Source of the DNA: Phycisphaerales bacterium
GTDB taxonomy: Bacteria > Planctomycetota > Phycisphaerae > Tepidisphaerales > Tepidisphaeraceae
Reading direction: 5' to 3'
NCBI GenBank assembly: GCA_028288875.1
Contig: JAQGHK010000460.1
Location: 1 to 11,423 of the forward strand
Length of the DNA stretch: 11,423 bases
Each line of letters starts with the position of its first letter. Positions within the stretch are counted from its first letter, which is position 1. A model generated the notes under the pieces. The model was given only the letters and a program-made list of their open reading frames with translations. It was not told where the DNA came from and did not search any database. This document shows, one piece after another, positions 1 to 6,541 of the stretch. Made by a program: the position numbers and the translations under genes.

Positions 1-132
1 GACGTGCCGAGCAAACGCACGGTGAAATTCAAAGTCGGCCGGATGATGAAGCAGAAGATGATCGACTTGGCGGCCGCTCATGAGAAGAGTGCTGCCGTCG
101 CCACGCCGCCGGCGACGCCGACCGCGTCATGA
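1..132 (+). CDS. HU-like (DNABII family) DNA-binding protein, C-terminal 43 residues only
   Basis: The window opens inside a reading frame that runs to a TGA at 130-132. The first visible residues, around VPSKRTVKFKVGRMMKQKM, line up without gaps with the end of HU/IHF proteins (bacterial HU ends roughly IPASKVPAFKPGKALKDAV): the pattern is [IV]P, then FKxG[KR], then hydrophobic-Lys. After that match comes a tail of about 24 residues rich in Ala, Pro and Thr, longer than the usual HU end. Known role of the family: small dimeric proteins that bend and compact DNA. The beta-arm and the dimer core lie outside the window, so the family call rests on this short stretch. The stop codon overlaps the ATG of the next gene (ATGA), which suggests shared transcription and coupled translation. 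A different basic protein with a similar end cannot be excluded. Confidence 0.55.
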   Translation, partial: DVPSKRTVKFKVGRMMKQKMIDLAAAHEKSAAVATPPATPTAS

Positions 133-1340
133 ACTCTCCGCTGGATGCCGCCGTCGCCGCGGCCTTGGAAGGTCGCGATCGGGCGGGCTTGCTGCGCCGT
201 CGCACGGCTTGGCGACCGACGGGGCCGGTGACGGTCGAACGCGACGGCCGCGAATTCGTTAATTTCGCTTCCAACAATTATCTGGGTTTCACGCACCACC
301 CGCGCTTGCTGGCCGCGCTGCGCACGGCGGTGAATGTCGGTTCCGGCGCGGCCGGGCTCATCAGCGGGCACAGCGCTGTTCACGCCACGGCGGAGCAGGC
401 GATCGCCGAATGGAAATCATGCGAGGCGGCCATTCTGCTGCCGAGCGGGTATCAGGCGAACTTGGCCGTCGTGCAGACGCTTGGCGCGATCGCCAACAAC
501 GGAATCGAAAAAGGCGGCGTTCGATTTCTGATCGACAAACTCGCGCACGCCTCACTGCTGGACGCCGTCCGTCTCGGCGGCCACGCTTTCCGGATCTTTC
601 CGCACAACGGCTTGGCCAAGCTCGAACGCCTGCTCGCCGATGCGCCGAAGGAACAGCTTCAAGTCATCCTCACCGAATCGATTTTCAGCATGGACGGCGA
701 CGCCGGTGACCTCGTCGGCCTGGCCGAACTCAAACGCAGGCACCCGTTCGTGCTAGTCGTCGACGAAGCCCACGGCAGCGGCATCTATGGCCGACACGGG
801 GCGGGGCTGATTGATGAACTCGGCGTGCGCGAGGCCGTCGACGTGACGGTCATCACGCTCTCCAAAGCCCTCGGCCTCGCCGGTGCGGCCGTGTGCGGCA
901 GCGCCGGTTTCATCCAATCGGTCGAAAATTTCGGCCGCGCGTACATCTATAGCACCGCCGTCCCACCGCTGACGGCCGAACTCGCGACAGAAGCAGTCGC
1001 CGTCTGCCGAGAGGAGCCGCAGCACCGTCATCGCGTGCGGATGCTGGCCAAGCGCGTGCGCGGAGAATTGGCGGCGGTAGGGTTGATCAAATTCACCGAT
1101 CAATCGGCCGATTCGCCGATCATCCCGATCGTCCTCGGCGAACCCGCCCGCGCGCTCGCGGCCGCTGAATCATTGCGTGACGAAGGGCTGCTGGTCGTCG
1201 CCGTTCGCCCGCCCACAGTGCCGCCGGGGACAAGCCGATTGCGTGTGACGGTAAGCGCCGCGCATACCGACGAGCAGATCAAGCAATTGATCGCGGCGCT
1301 GAGTCTCGTCCCCTCTCCCGGTACCCCGGGAGAGGGTTAA
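129..1340 (+). CDS. bioF: 8-amino-7-oxononanoate synthase-type alpha-oxoamine synthase (PLP enzyme)
   Basis: This 403-residue protein belongs to the PLP-dependent alpha-oxoamine synthases, which join an amino acid to an acyl thioester with loss of CO2. BioF makes 8-amino-7-oxononanoate from alanine and pimeloyl thioester in biotin synthesis. Visible landmarks are NFASNNYLGF (45-54), GSGAAGLISGHS (71-82), His140 for cofactor stacking, ESIFSMDGD (183-191), VVDEAHGSG (210-218) with Asp212 and His215, TLSKALG (243-249) with Lys246 as the Schiff-base lysine, IYSTAVPP (273-280), and the C-terminal block RPPTVPPGTSRLRVTVSAAHT around 360-380. IYSTAVPP resembles the BioF sequence more than KBL or serine palmitoyltransferase, but substrate choice within this family is not secure from sequence, and no other biotin gene is in view. 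The ATG overlaps the preceding stop, and no Shine-Dalgarno is evident. The last residues, about 394-403 (PSPGTPGEG), are encoded by an intergenic palindromic repeat rather than the family fold. Confidence 0.85.
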   Translation: MNSPLDAAVAAALEGRDRAGLLRRRTAWRPTGPVTVERDGREFVNFASNNYLGFTHHPRLLAALRTAVNVGSGAAGLISGHSAVHATAEQAIAEWKSCEAAILLPSGYQANLAVVQTLGAIANNGIEKGGVRFLIDKLAHASLLDAVRLGGHAFRIFPHNGLAKLERLLADAPKEQLQVILTESIFSMDGDAGDLVGLAELKRRHPFVLVVDEAHGSGIYGRHGAGLIDELGVREAVDVTVITLSKALGLAGAAVCGSAGFIQSVENFGRAYIYSTAVPPLTAELATEAVAVCREEPQHRHRVRMLAKRVRGELAAVGLIKFTDQSADSPIIPIVLGEPARALAAAESLRDEGLLVVAVRPPTVPPGTSRLRVTVSAAHTDEQIKQLIAALSLVPSPGTPGEG

Positions 1341-1347
1341 GGAGAAG
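1307..1347 (+). repeat. Palindromic intergenic repeat element, copy 1 (overlaps bioF 3' end)
   Basis: The core at 1311-1336 is CCCTCTCCCGG, loop TACC, CCGGGAGAGGG: an 11-bp perfect inverted repeat around 4 bases. It is followed by TTAAGGAGAAGG. The reverse complement of copy 2 matches this whole segment with only a few differences, so it is one dispersed element rather than a chance hairpin. It sits in the bioF frame, encodes the residues PSPGTPGEG, and supplies the TAA stop at 1338-1340. The stem could also act as a transcription terminator or mRNA 3' protector, though no T-tract follows it. Confidence 0.85.
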
Positions 1348-1388
1348 GTCGGCTGATTAGGTACATGTGTAGCCGATGGCGAAGATGG

Positions 1389-1431
1389 CCCCTCCCTAGC
1401 CCTCCCCCGGAGTACCGGGAGAGGGGACCAG
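1389..1431 (-). repeat. Palindromic intergenic repeat element, copy 2, inverted
   Basis: The core at 1400-1425 is CCCTCCCCCGG, loop AGTA, CCGGGAGAGGG: an 11-bp stem with one mismatch. Read on the minus strand it starts GTCCCCTCTCCCGGTACTCC and continues into GGGCTAGGGAGG, so it corresponds base for base with copy 1 but in the opposite direction. Copies 1 and 2 face each other across about 40 bases and fill the gap between two convergent genes. Between them TCGGCT (about 1349-1354) and AGCCGA (about 1371-1376) are also complementary, so the whole block could fold as one large stem. Confidence 0.85.
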
Positions 1432-1440
1432 AGGACGGTC

Positions 1441-2757
1441 TCAACCTGCGAATCGGACAAGGGTCTGCAGGAAGTGATCCGTTAATTTGCTCGCGCGCTG
1501 CGCATCCATCAGCGCGGACCGATACGTGCAGCAGACCCGCAATGTTTTCCCCAGCGTCGTCGGCGTCAGCACCAGCGGCAGCATCGGCCCGGTCGGGCTC
1601 ACGCGGTGATACGCGGCCAGTGGCAACGGGTGATGCTCGCCGGCCCAGCCGGGGGTCATGTTCACGCTGGACAGACCGCCGGTGAGGGGAAAGCGCTTGC
1701 GATAAAACTCGCGCAGCTTCGTCGGCCCGAGCCATTTGCCGATCGCGTAGCCGATCGTGATGTTCAATTGCGACGCCTCGGCCGCATGACGAGCGAGGCT
1801 GGAACGCCGGGCCAGCACGGCGCGGCTCAGCAGCCGATCGAACGTTGCGGTGTCGGCCGCCGCGAACGGCGTCATGGTAAAGCCGAGAAACAGCCCGAAC
1901 ACATTGGCCGATGGGTTGTCCTTCCGCAAACAACCGCGGGCGCGCAGGTCGACGATCGTCCCCATCGCCAGATCCGGCCGGCGTGAACTCGGGTGGCCGG
2001 GGCCGACGGCATCGCAGGCAGCGGTCGCCGCGGCTAGGAAGACGTCGCCGACGGTCGCCCCGGCCGCCTTCGCGCGCGGCTTGATCGCGTCGATCAGCCC
2101 GTCTGGCCCGTCGCGCACCAGCACGGCGACGCTTGCATCCGACTTCGACTCGACGCGTCGCATCATTTTCATCCGCGATTGGAAGCCGATGAGCGAGGAC
2201 GCCTGTGCCGTCACTGACCAACCCGCCGAGCCGGGGCCGAAGGTTTTGAGCAGGCCAGCCGTCGGCAGTTTCACCGGCGCAGGGCCGCCGCCGCCGGTCA
2301 GCCGCAGCAGCCATTGCCGCATGAGCATGCGGATCGAAACGCTGTCGGCGATCCAGTGCTGGTAGGTCAGGCCGACGATGCGCCGCCCGGCTTCGGTTAG
2401 ATCAAATGGGCGAAACGGCGCGGTTCGCACGACGTCGAATGGCCGGTTCATTTCGCGCGTCAGCAGCGTTTCGAAGGTGTCGTCGAACGCCTCGACCGTC
2501 AACGGCGCGCCATGCGGCGCGATCATGTACGTCGGGCCGTCGGTCAGGAAGTCGCCGAGGCCAAGGTCGGAAATGGCGGCGTTGAATGCGTCCTCGACCT
2601 GCTTCGGCGGAAAATCGCCGACCAGTTCCATCGCCTGAGCGGCGTTGTACGGGTGGATCCGATCCCAGAGCCGCTGGGTCTTCTGGAAAATGTTGAACCG
2701 CGTCCCCTCGATGTCTTTAGTGACTGGCCCGATGGAACCGATTCGCGGATCGTTCAT
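1441..2757 (-). CDS. Condensation-domain-like / HxxxD acyltransferase of the CAT superfamily
   Basis: This 438-residue protein carries the hallmark HxxxD of the chloramphenicol acetyltransferase/condensation-domain superfamily at TYQHWIADS (131-139): His134 is the expected catalytic base and Asp138 the structural aspartate. The canonical HHxxxDG reads QHxxxDS here. Other family-like parts are an N-terminal block with QKTQRLWDRIHPYN (25-38), GTIVDLRARG (266-275), which resembles the substrate-tunnel strand of WS/DGAT-like enzymes, and LSSVNMTPGW (362-371). The length fits one complete two-lobed domain. No carrier-protein or adenylation domain is attached, so a free-standing acyl or ester/amide transfer is more likely than peptide synthesis. 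The substrate is unknown. The start is ATG at 2757, overlapping the TGA of the methyltransferase gene upstream as ATGA, so the two are probably translated together and may act on one product. It converges on bioF. Confidence 0.75.
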   Translation of the reverse strand: MNDPRIGSIGPVTKDIEGTRFNIFQKTQRLWDRIHPYNAAQAMELVGDFPPKQVEDAFNAAISDLGLGDFLTDGPTYMIAPHGAPLTVEAFDDTFETLLTREMNRPFDVVRTAPFRPFDLTEAGRRIVGLTYQHWIADSVSIRMLMRQWLLRLTGGGGPAPVKLPTAGLLKTFGPGSAGWSVTAQASSLIGFQSRMKMMRRVESKSDASVAVLVRDGPDGLIDAIKPRAKAAGATVGDVFLAAATAACDAVGPGHPSSRRPDLAMGTIVDLRARGCLRKDNPSANVFGLFLGFTMTPFAAADTATFDRLLSRAVLARRSSLARHAAEASQLNITIGYAIGKWLGPTKLREFYRKRFPLTGGLSSVNMTPGWAGEHHPLPLAAYHRVSPTGPMLPLVLTPTTLGKTLRVCCTYRSALMDAQRASKLTDHFLQTLVRFAG

Positions 2758-3383
2758 GCCACTGCCGCCCGGTAACGCCCTCGCGGAAGAAATCGGCCGA
2801 CTTGCCGCATGTAGTCGCCGTAAACGTCGCCGTGCACGCTGAGCATGTGGCGCTCCTCACGGCGGGCCTCCCACTGCAACAGCAGGCACTGCAAGAGGGC
2901 GATGATCAGGACCAGAATGCTCGGCACAGCAAGAAAGCTTAGGAGCGCCAACGTGCACTGGAGCGCATAAATCGGATGACGAACCAAGGCATACGGGCCG
3001 CTGACGATGAGCGTGTTTTTCTCGTTCGGGTCGATCCCCATGCGCCAGTCGCGGCCCATCTTTCGCCAGCAGATCAGCGTGAGGTAATACGCCGCAAACG
3101 CCGCCGCGACCGCCAGCCAGCGGATGGTCATGTTCTCATACAACAGCGAGAGGCCGGTGGGATGGCGGCGAAGAACAAACGCGGTAACCAACGGCACGAC
3201 GACCCACGCCACGACATTCGGGTACCAGATGACGCGCAGCAGCCGTCCGAGCTTTTCCGGCGGCACGAAGTTCGCGGCGCGGCCGGTCAGCTTCTTGGTT
3301 TTGATAACGAGCTTAACAACGCGCCCCCAGTAAAAGAGCACGATCAGCCCAATGCAGAGGCTCGGCCAGTCGATCCGTGACAT
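2754..3383 (-). CDS. Isoprenylcysteine carboxyl methyltransferase (ICMT)/phospholipid methyltransferase-like membrane protein
   Basis: This 209-residue membrane protein has hydrophobic segments near residues 8-27, 55-72, 88-106 and a long pair at 141-170. The diagnostic part is the C-terminal half: CWRKMGRDWRM (105-115), then SGPYALVRHPIY (128-139), the GPYxxxRHPxY motif that helps bind S-adenosylmethionine in ICMT/PEMT-type methyltransferases. After that come EARREERHM (172-180) and YGDYMRQVGRFLPR (188-201), the usual closing E...Y..Y...V.RFLP block. All hallmark elements are intact. Family members methylate carboxyls or amines on lipidic substrates in the membrane; most bacterial ones have no assigned substrate, and none can be assigned here. 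The stop overlaps the start of the acyltransferase gene, and the GTPase gene ends 62 bases upstream, so a three-gene operon read leftward is likely. No Shine-Dalgarno is seen before the ATG at 3383. Confidence 0.85.
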   Translation of the reverse strand: MSRIDWPSLCIGLIVLFYWGRVVKLVIKTKKLTGRAANFVPPEKLGRLLRVIWYPNVVAWVVVPLVTAFVLRRHPTGLSLLYENMTIRWLAVAAAFAAYYLTLICWRKMGRDWRMGIDPNEKNTLIVSGPYALVRHPIYALQCTLALLSFLAVPSILVLIIALLQCLLLQWEARREERHMLSVHGDVYGDYMRQVGRFLPRGRYRAAVA

Positions 3384-3445
3384 GGCGGCAATCTAGTGCA
3401 ATTCGGGCGCGCGGTGAAGCTAGGGATTTTCTCACGCCATCAGCC

Positions 3446-5101
3446 CTAGGCCTCTGCGCGGACACGGTCCAAGGCACTGGCAATCTCATCCAACTGCCGG
3501 CGCAGCGGGGCGAGGGTGTCCAGCCAGGCGACAGCCGCATCGATCTGCCGGGTGGCCAGCTTCTCGTACCGCATCGCGATCGCGGTGTTCGTCTGGCGGG
3601 CGCGGGCACCGACTTCGTTGCTCAGCTTTTCGGTGAGCCAGGTGAAGGCGCTGTAGCCGCCGAGCACCAGCACGTCGATGTGCCCGAGCATGTGGCTGGT
3701 GGCGACGCAGCTGATGGCCAGCAGATACGGGGCGGCCTCGAAATATTTCGTGATTTTCGCGCCGCCGGGGACGACGCGGAGGAGTTTCATGAGCAAAGCC
3801 GTGTCGCGCGGGTTGGCGTTCCAGCGGGTTTCCAGCCATTGGCGGAGCTGGGCAACCTCGTCTTCGGCGATGGCGCCAGCGAGGCCTGCGTCCAGCTTCC
3901 AGGTCGAAGCCTTTTCGGCCAGTTGCGGCGATTGCTTCACGACGTCGTCAATCCGGCTTTGCAGGCTCTGTAACTGCTCGGTGACGATTGTTTTGAAGTC
4001 CGGCGGCTCGTTCCGCGCCGGCGGCTGCGTGTCGGGCATCTTGAATTCGCCGCCACGCGTCCAGTCCCACACACTGCGTGGCAGGCGGACGAGCGCGCCG
4101 GGCATGCTGCGAACGCGATCGAGAATGCGCTGAGGGCCGATGAGGTACAGCACGCTGCGATCGCGCATGCGGTGCTGAAGCTGCTGGGTGAGCGGGTGAA
4201 CATCGACATCGATCGCGTCGCCGGCGAAGGCGCGGACGCTGCCGACGACGCCGTCGATCGCCTGCCGGAGATCGAGCAGCGGCTGCAGCACCTGGTCGGC
4301 GGCCCGGGCAGTGGCGTCGAACACGCGTTGCTTTTGGCCGGTCGGCGTGACGCCGGGCGAGAGGATTAGATCTTCGGGCCGGAGCAACTGGTCGGCCGGC
4401 GGCTGCCAGGTACTGTCGTCCCGCGGCACCACCCGAACCGTCGGATCGAGCACGCCGCTGCGGCGGAGCAGGGCGGCGTAATCGTCGACAACGGCCGTGG
4501 AGTCGGCCTTATTCATGACGTACAGCTTCGGGATGCCGTAGCGGCCGGCCAGGCGGTAGTACGGCTGCAGCTCCGTCATCTGATACTTCTCGGGCGTGAC
4601 GACGAAGATCACGGCGTCGGCCCAGCGGAAGATGCGGTCGGCGACGGCGTGGTGATCGGGTCGTTCGCCGTCGACATCGGGCGAATCGACGAGCGTCAGC
4701 CGGGCCAGCAGGGCGTCGGAGCGGCGGACCAGCACCACGCGATCAGCTTGGCCCCGCGGCGGCTCGCCGGCGACGTCGGCGTCGACATGGGGCAGGTCGA
4801 ACAGCCCGGCCGGCAGGTCGTCGTTCGTGATCGCTACTGGCCCGGCAGTGAAGGTCCGGCGGAAGCTGGTGGCCGTGACGTCGGCCCCGATCAGGCGGTT
4901 GACGATGGAGCTTTTCCCGACGCCCGTCCCGCCGACGAGGGCGACGATTGGCTTATCCCCGCCGGACCGCGTCCGATGAAACGCCGCCGCCGCCAGATCG
5001 CTATGCACCCGCCCGGCCGCCGCCTTCTGCGCGTCGGCCAATGGCAAAGCAGCCAGGCGGCGGATGAGGGAATCAAGCTCGGACGAAGTGCGCGTGGCCA
5101 T
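3446..5101 (-). CDS. Dynamin-like / MMR_HSR1-type membrane-associated GTPase
   Basis: A 551-residue GTPase when begun at the ATG at 5101. The frame is open up to a TTG at 5188, but that would add 29 unconvincing residues and overlap the divergent gene, so 5101 is preferred. G-motifs, numbered from this ATG: P-loop GGTGVGKSS (57-65) with Lys63, a switch-I region around RTFTAGPVAIT (82-92), G3 as LVDSPDVDG (137-145), and G4 NKAD (197-200). G3 reads DSPD instead of DxxG. A long, largely helical region follows G4. Near the C-terminus is a hydrophobic stretch at 459-489 (from YLLAISCVATS to SAFTWL), long enough for one or two membrane passes or a hairpin, and then a helical tail rich in charged residues. 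This layout (GTPase head, helical stalk, membrane tip) is typical of bacterial dynamin-like or GTPase-domain proteins, but the exact subfamily is uncertain. It is first in a probable operon with the methyltransferase and acyltransferase genes, which suggests a membrane-linked role. Confidence 0.75.
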   Translation of the reverse strand: MATRTSSELDSLIRRLAALPLADAQKAAAGRVHSDLAAAAFHRTRSGGDKPIVALVGGTGVGKSSIVNRLIGADVTATSFRRTFTAGPVAITNDDLPAGLFDLPHVDADVAGEPPRGQADRVVLVRRSDALLARLTLVDSPDVDGERPDHHAVADRIFRWADAVIFVVTPEKYQMTELQPYYRLAGRYGIPKLYVMNKADSTAVVDDYAALLRRSGVLDPTVRVVPRDDSTWQPPADQLLRPEDLILSPGVTPTGQKQRVFDATARAADQVLQPLLDLRQAIDGVVGSVRAFAGDAIDVDVHPLTQQLQHRMRDRSVLYLIGPQRILDRVRSMPGALVRLPRSVWDWTRGGEFKMPDTQPPARNEPPDFKTIVTEQLQSLQSRIDDVVKQSPQLAEKASTWKLDAGLAGAIAEDEVAQLRQWLETRWNANPRDTALLMKLLRVVPGGAKITKYFEAAPYLLAISCVATSHMLGHIDVLVLGGYSAFTWLTEKLSNEVGARARQTNTAIAMRYEKLATRQIDAAVAWLDTLAPLRRQLDEIASALDRVRAEA

Positions 5102-5158
5102 CGGCGGGAAGAGTGTAGCGGATTGTCGGGGCGGGGGTAGCGTGATAGCGTCGACGCT
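5102..5158. promoter_or_regulatory. Divergent intergenic region with a 12-bp palindrome
   Basis: This 57-base gap separates the GTPase start (-) from the glycosyltransferase start (+), so any promoters for both operons must lie here or inside the coding ends. It contains a perfect palindrome, AGCGTCGACGCT, at 5147-5158, directly abutting the GTG at 5159. TAGCG also occurs three times (5116, 5138, 5146). No convincing -35/-10 pair is visible. The palindrome could be an operator, but a 12-bp palindrome is expected by chance a few times in a window this size. Confidence 0.3.
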
Positions 5159-6541
5159 GTGACTGACGGCCAAGCCGACACTGGACAATCGCCCCCTGTT
5201 GCTTTGCCCATCGGGCCACTGGACTACGCATCGCCGCGATTGAATCCCTCAGTTTGGCCCGTTCGGCTGTTGCTGATCATCATGGCCCTTGCCACCGCGG
5301 TGAGGCTGGCACGGGCACTGGCGTTGCCCGCGGACGACGGGGCATTATCAGCGCTTCCAGATCAGCGTGAATACCTCGATCTCGGGCGTCACCTGCTACT
5401 CGGCCATGATCTGTTTTTTGTGGACGGCCGATTTCAACAGGTGGTCCGGGCATTTCGCATGCCGGGCTATCCGGCCTTCATCGCGATCTGCGGTGGAAAA
5501 GTGCAGATCGTCCGGGCAGCACAAGCGCTCCTCGACGCGTCGAGCGTGGCTGCCGTGTTTCTGATTGGCCGGCGATTGAAAGGCAACGCGGTGGCGCTGA
5601 TGGGGGCGACGTTGGTCGCTTTCCACCCGTACCTGATTTACTTTTCCGGAACGCTGCTGAGCGAGACACTTTTCACAGCGGTAGCTGCTTGGGGCATCTA
5701 TTTCCTCTTGCGGACGCCGGCGAGATTTCGTTTTTATGGCGTTGCGCTGCTGGTTTTGTCGGTGTACGTGCGGCCATCGGCCATTGGGATGGGTATCGCT
5801 GCCGCCGCTACCGCTTACTCGTTCGCACCGACTTGGCGTAAAGCATTTCTGGGCAACGCTGTCGCAGGCATCGCTGCGGCAATCGGATTGGTCATCATCC
5901 TCACGCCTTGGATGATTCGAAATCGCGTGCAACTTGGTCACGCGATCTGGACAACAACCAACAGCGGTTTCACGGCATACGATTCTTTCAACCCTCTGGC
6001 TGACGGTTCAAGCAATCAGGATGCGCTTTTTGACGTGTCCGCTTTGGCCCCCGCACTAGCAACGGAGGGACGTGCTGCGCCGGCGGGAGGTTTTAATCGA
6101 GGCATGTGGTTCGTCACCGCGATTCGGCTGCGCGGTGAAGTCGGGCGATCGAATTTTTATCAGCACGCGGCGTGGGATTATGCGAGGACGCATCCTAGAC
6201 GGGTGACTGCCCTTGCCTTCGCCAAGCTCGGCCGCTTTTGGTCGCCGGTTCCGCTCAGCGCTGATTTCGGCGGCCGTTGGCTCTATGTCGTCGTCGGCGG
6301 CCTGTACGTCGTGCCGCTGTTTGTCTTCGCCGCGATAGGTACTTTTCGCGGCGGATTGGGGCGAAGGGCCACACTCATTCTGCTGCTGCCGGCGATATAC
6401 TTCTCGGCTGTGCATTGCGTGTTTGTTGGATCGCTCCGCTATCGCGTCCCGTGTGATGTGCCGCTCGCCGTTCTGGCGGCGGCGGGGGTGATGTCTTTTG
6501 TGCGGCCGAAGGCCAGCACGCCGCCGGTGGTGGCGGCATGA
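5159..6541 (+). CDS. Multi-pass ArnT/GT39-like (GT-C fold) glycosyltransferase family protein
   Basis: A 460-residue integral membrane protein with an N-terminal membrane segment (about 32-52), a first extracytoplasmic loop holding PDQREYLDLGRHLL (67-80), then RMPGYPAFIA (100-109). The Asp in the first loop and the (R)xPGYPxF motif are features of lipid-phosphate-sugar transferases of the ArnT/PMT type. Further landmarks are YFSGTLLSETLF (161-172), TPWMIRNRVQLG (249-260) after a membrane helix, and a C-terminal SLRYRVPCDVPLAVLAAAG (425-443). Family role: moving a sugar from a polyprenyl-phosphate donor to a lipid or protein acceptor outside the cytoplasmic membrane. Donor and acceptor here are unknown. 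The start is GTG; a TAG at 5138 closes the frame upstream, and a later TTG or ATG would cut into or near the first helix. The stop overlaps the next ATG (ATGA), which couples it to the AsmA-like gene. Confidence 0.75.
   Translation: MTDGQADTGQSPPVALPIGPLDYASPRLNPSVWPVRLLLIIMALATAVRLARALALPADDGALSALPDQREYLDLGRHLLLGHDLFFVDGRFQQVVRAFRMPGYPAFIAICGGKVQIVRAAQALLDASSVAAVFLIGRRLKGNAVALMGATLVAFHPYLIYFSGTLLSETLFTAVAAWGIYFLLRTPARFRFYGVALLVLSVYVRPSAIGMGIAAAATAYSFAPTWRKAFLGNAVAGIAAAIGLVIILTPWMIRNRVQLGHAIWTTTNSGFTAYDSFNPLADGSSNQDALFDVSALAPALATEGRAAPAGGFNRGMWFVTAIRLRGEVGRSNFYQHAAWDYARTHPRRVTALAFAKLGRFWSPVPLSADFGGRWLYVVVGGLYVVPLFVFAAIGTFRGGLGRRATLILLLPAIYFSAVHCVFVGSLRYRVPCDVPLAVLAAAGVMSFVRPKASTPPVVAA

Noticed and set aside
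1337..2314. 325-codon minus-strand frame overlapping the acyltransferase gene
   Set aside because: Arg/Pro-rich shadow frame. The 438-residue frame on the same strand carries the HxxxD motif and family blocks. The shadow's C-terminal end is merely the palindromic repeat read through.
3419..3449. CTAGGG/CCCTAG inverted repeat around the GTPase stop codon
   Set aside because: Only six base pairs with an 18-base loop and no T-tract. Too weak to call a terminator.
5102..5188. Longer GTPase start at the TTG at 5188
   Set aside because: It would add 29 residues without family character, use a rare start codon and overlap the divergent glycosyltransferase start. The ATG at 5101 is more plausible.
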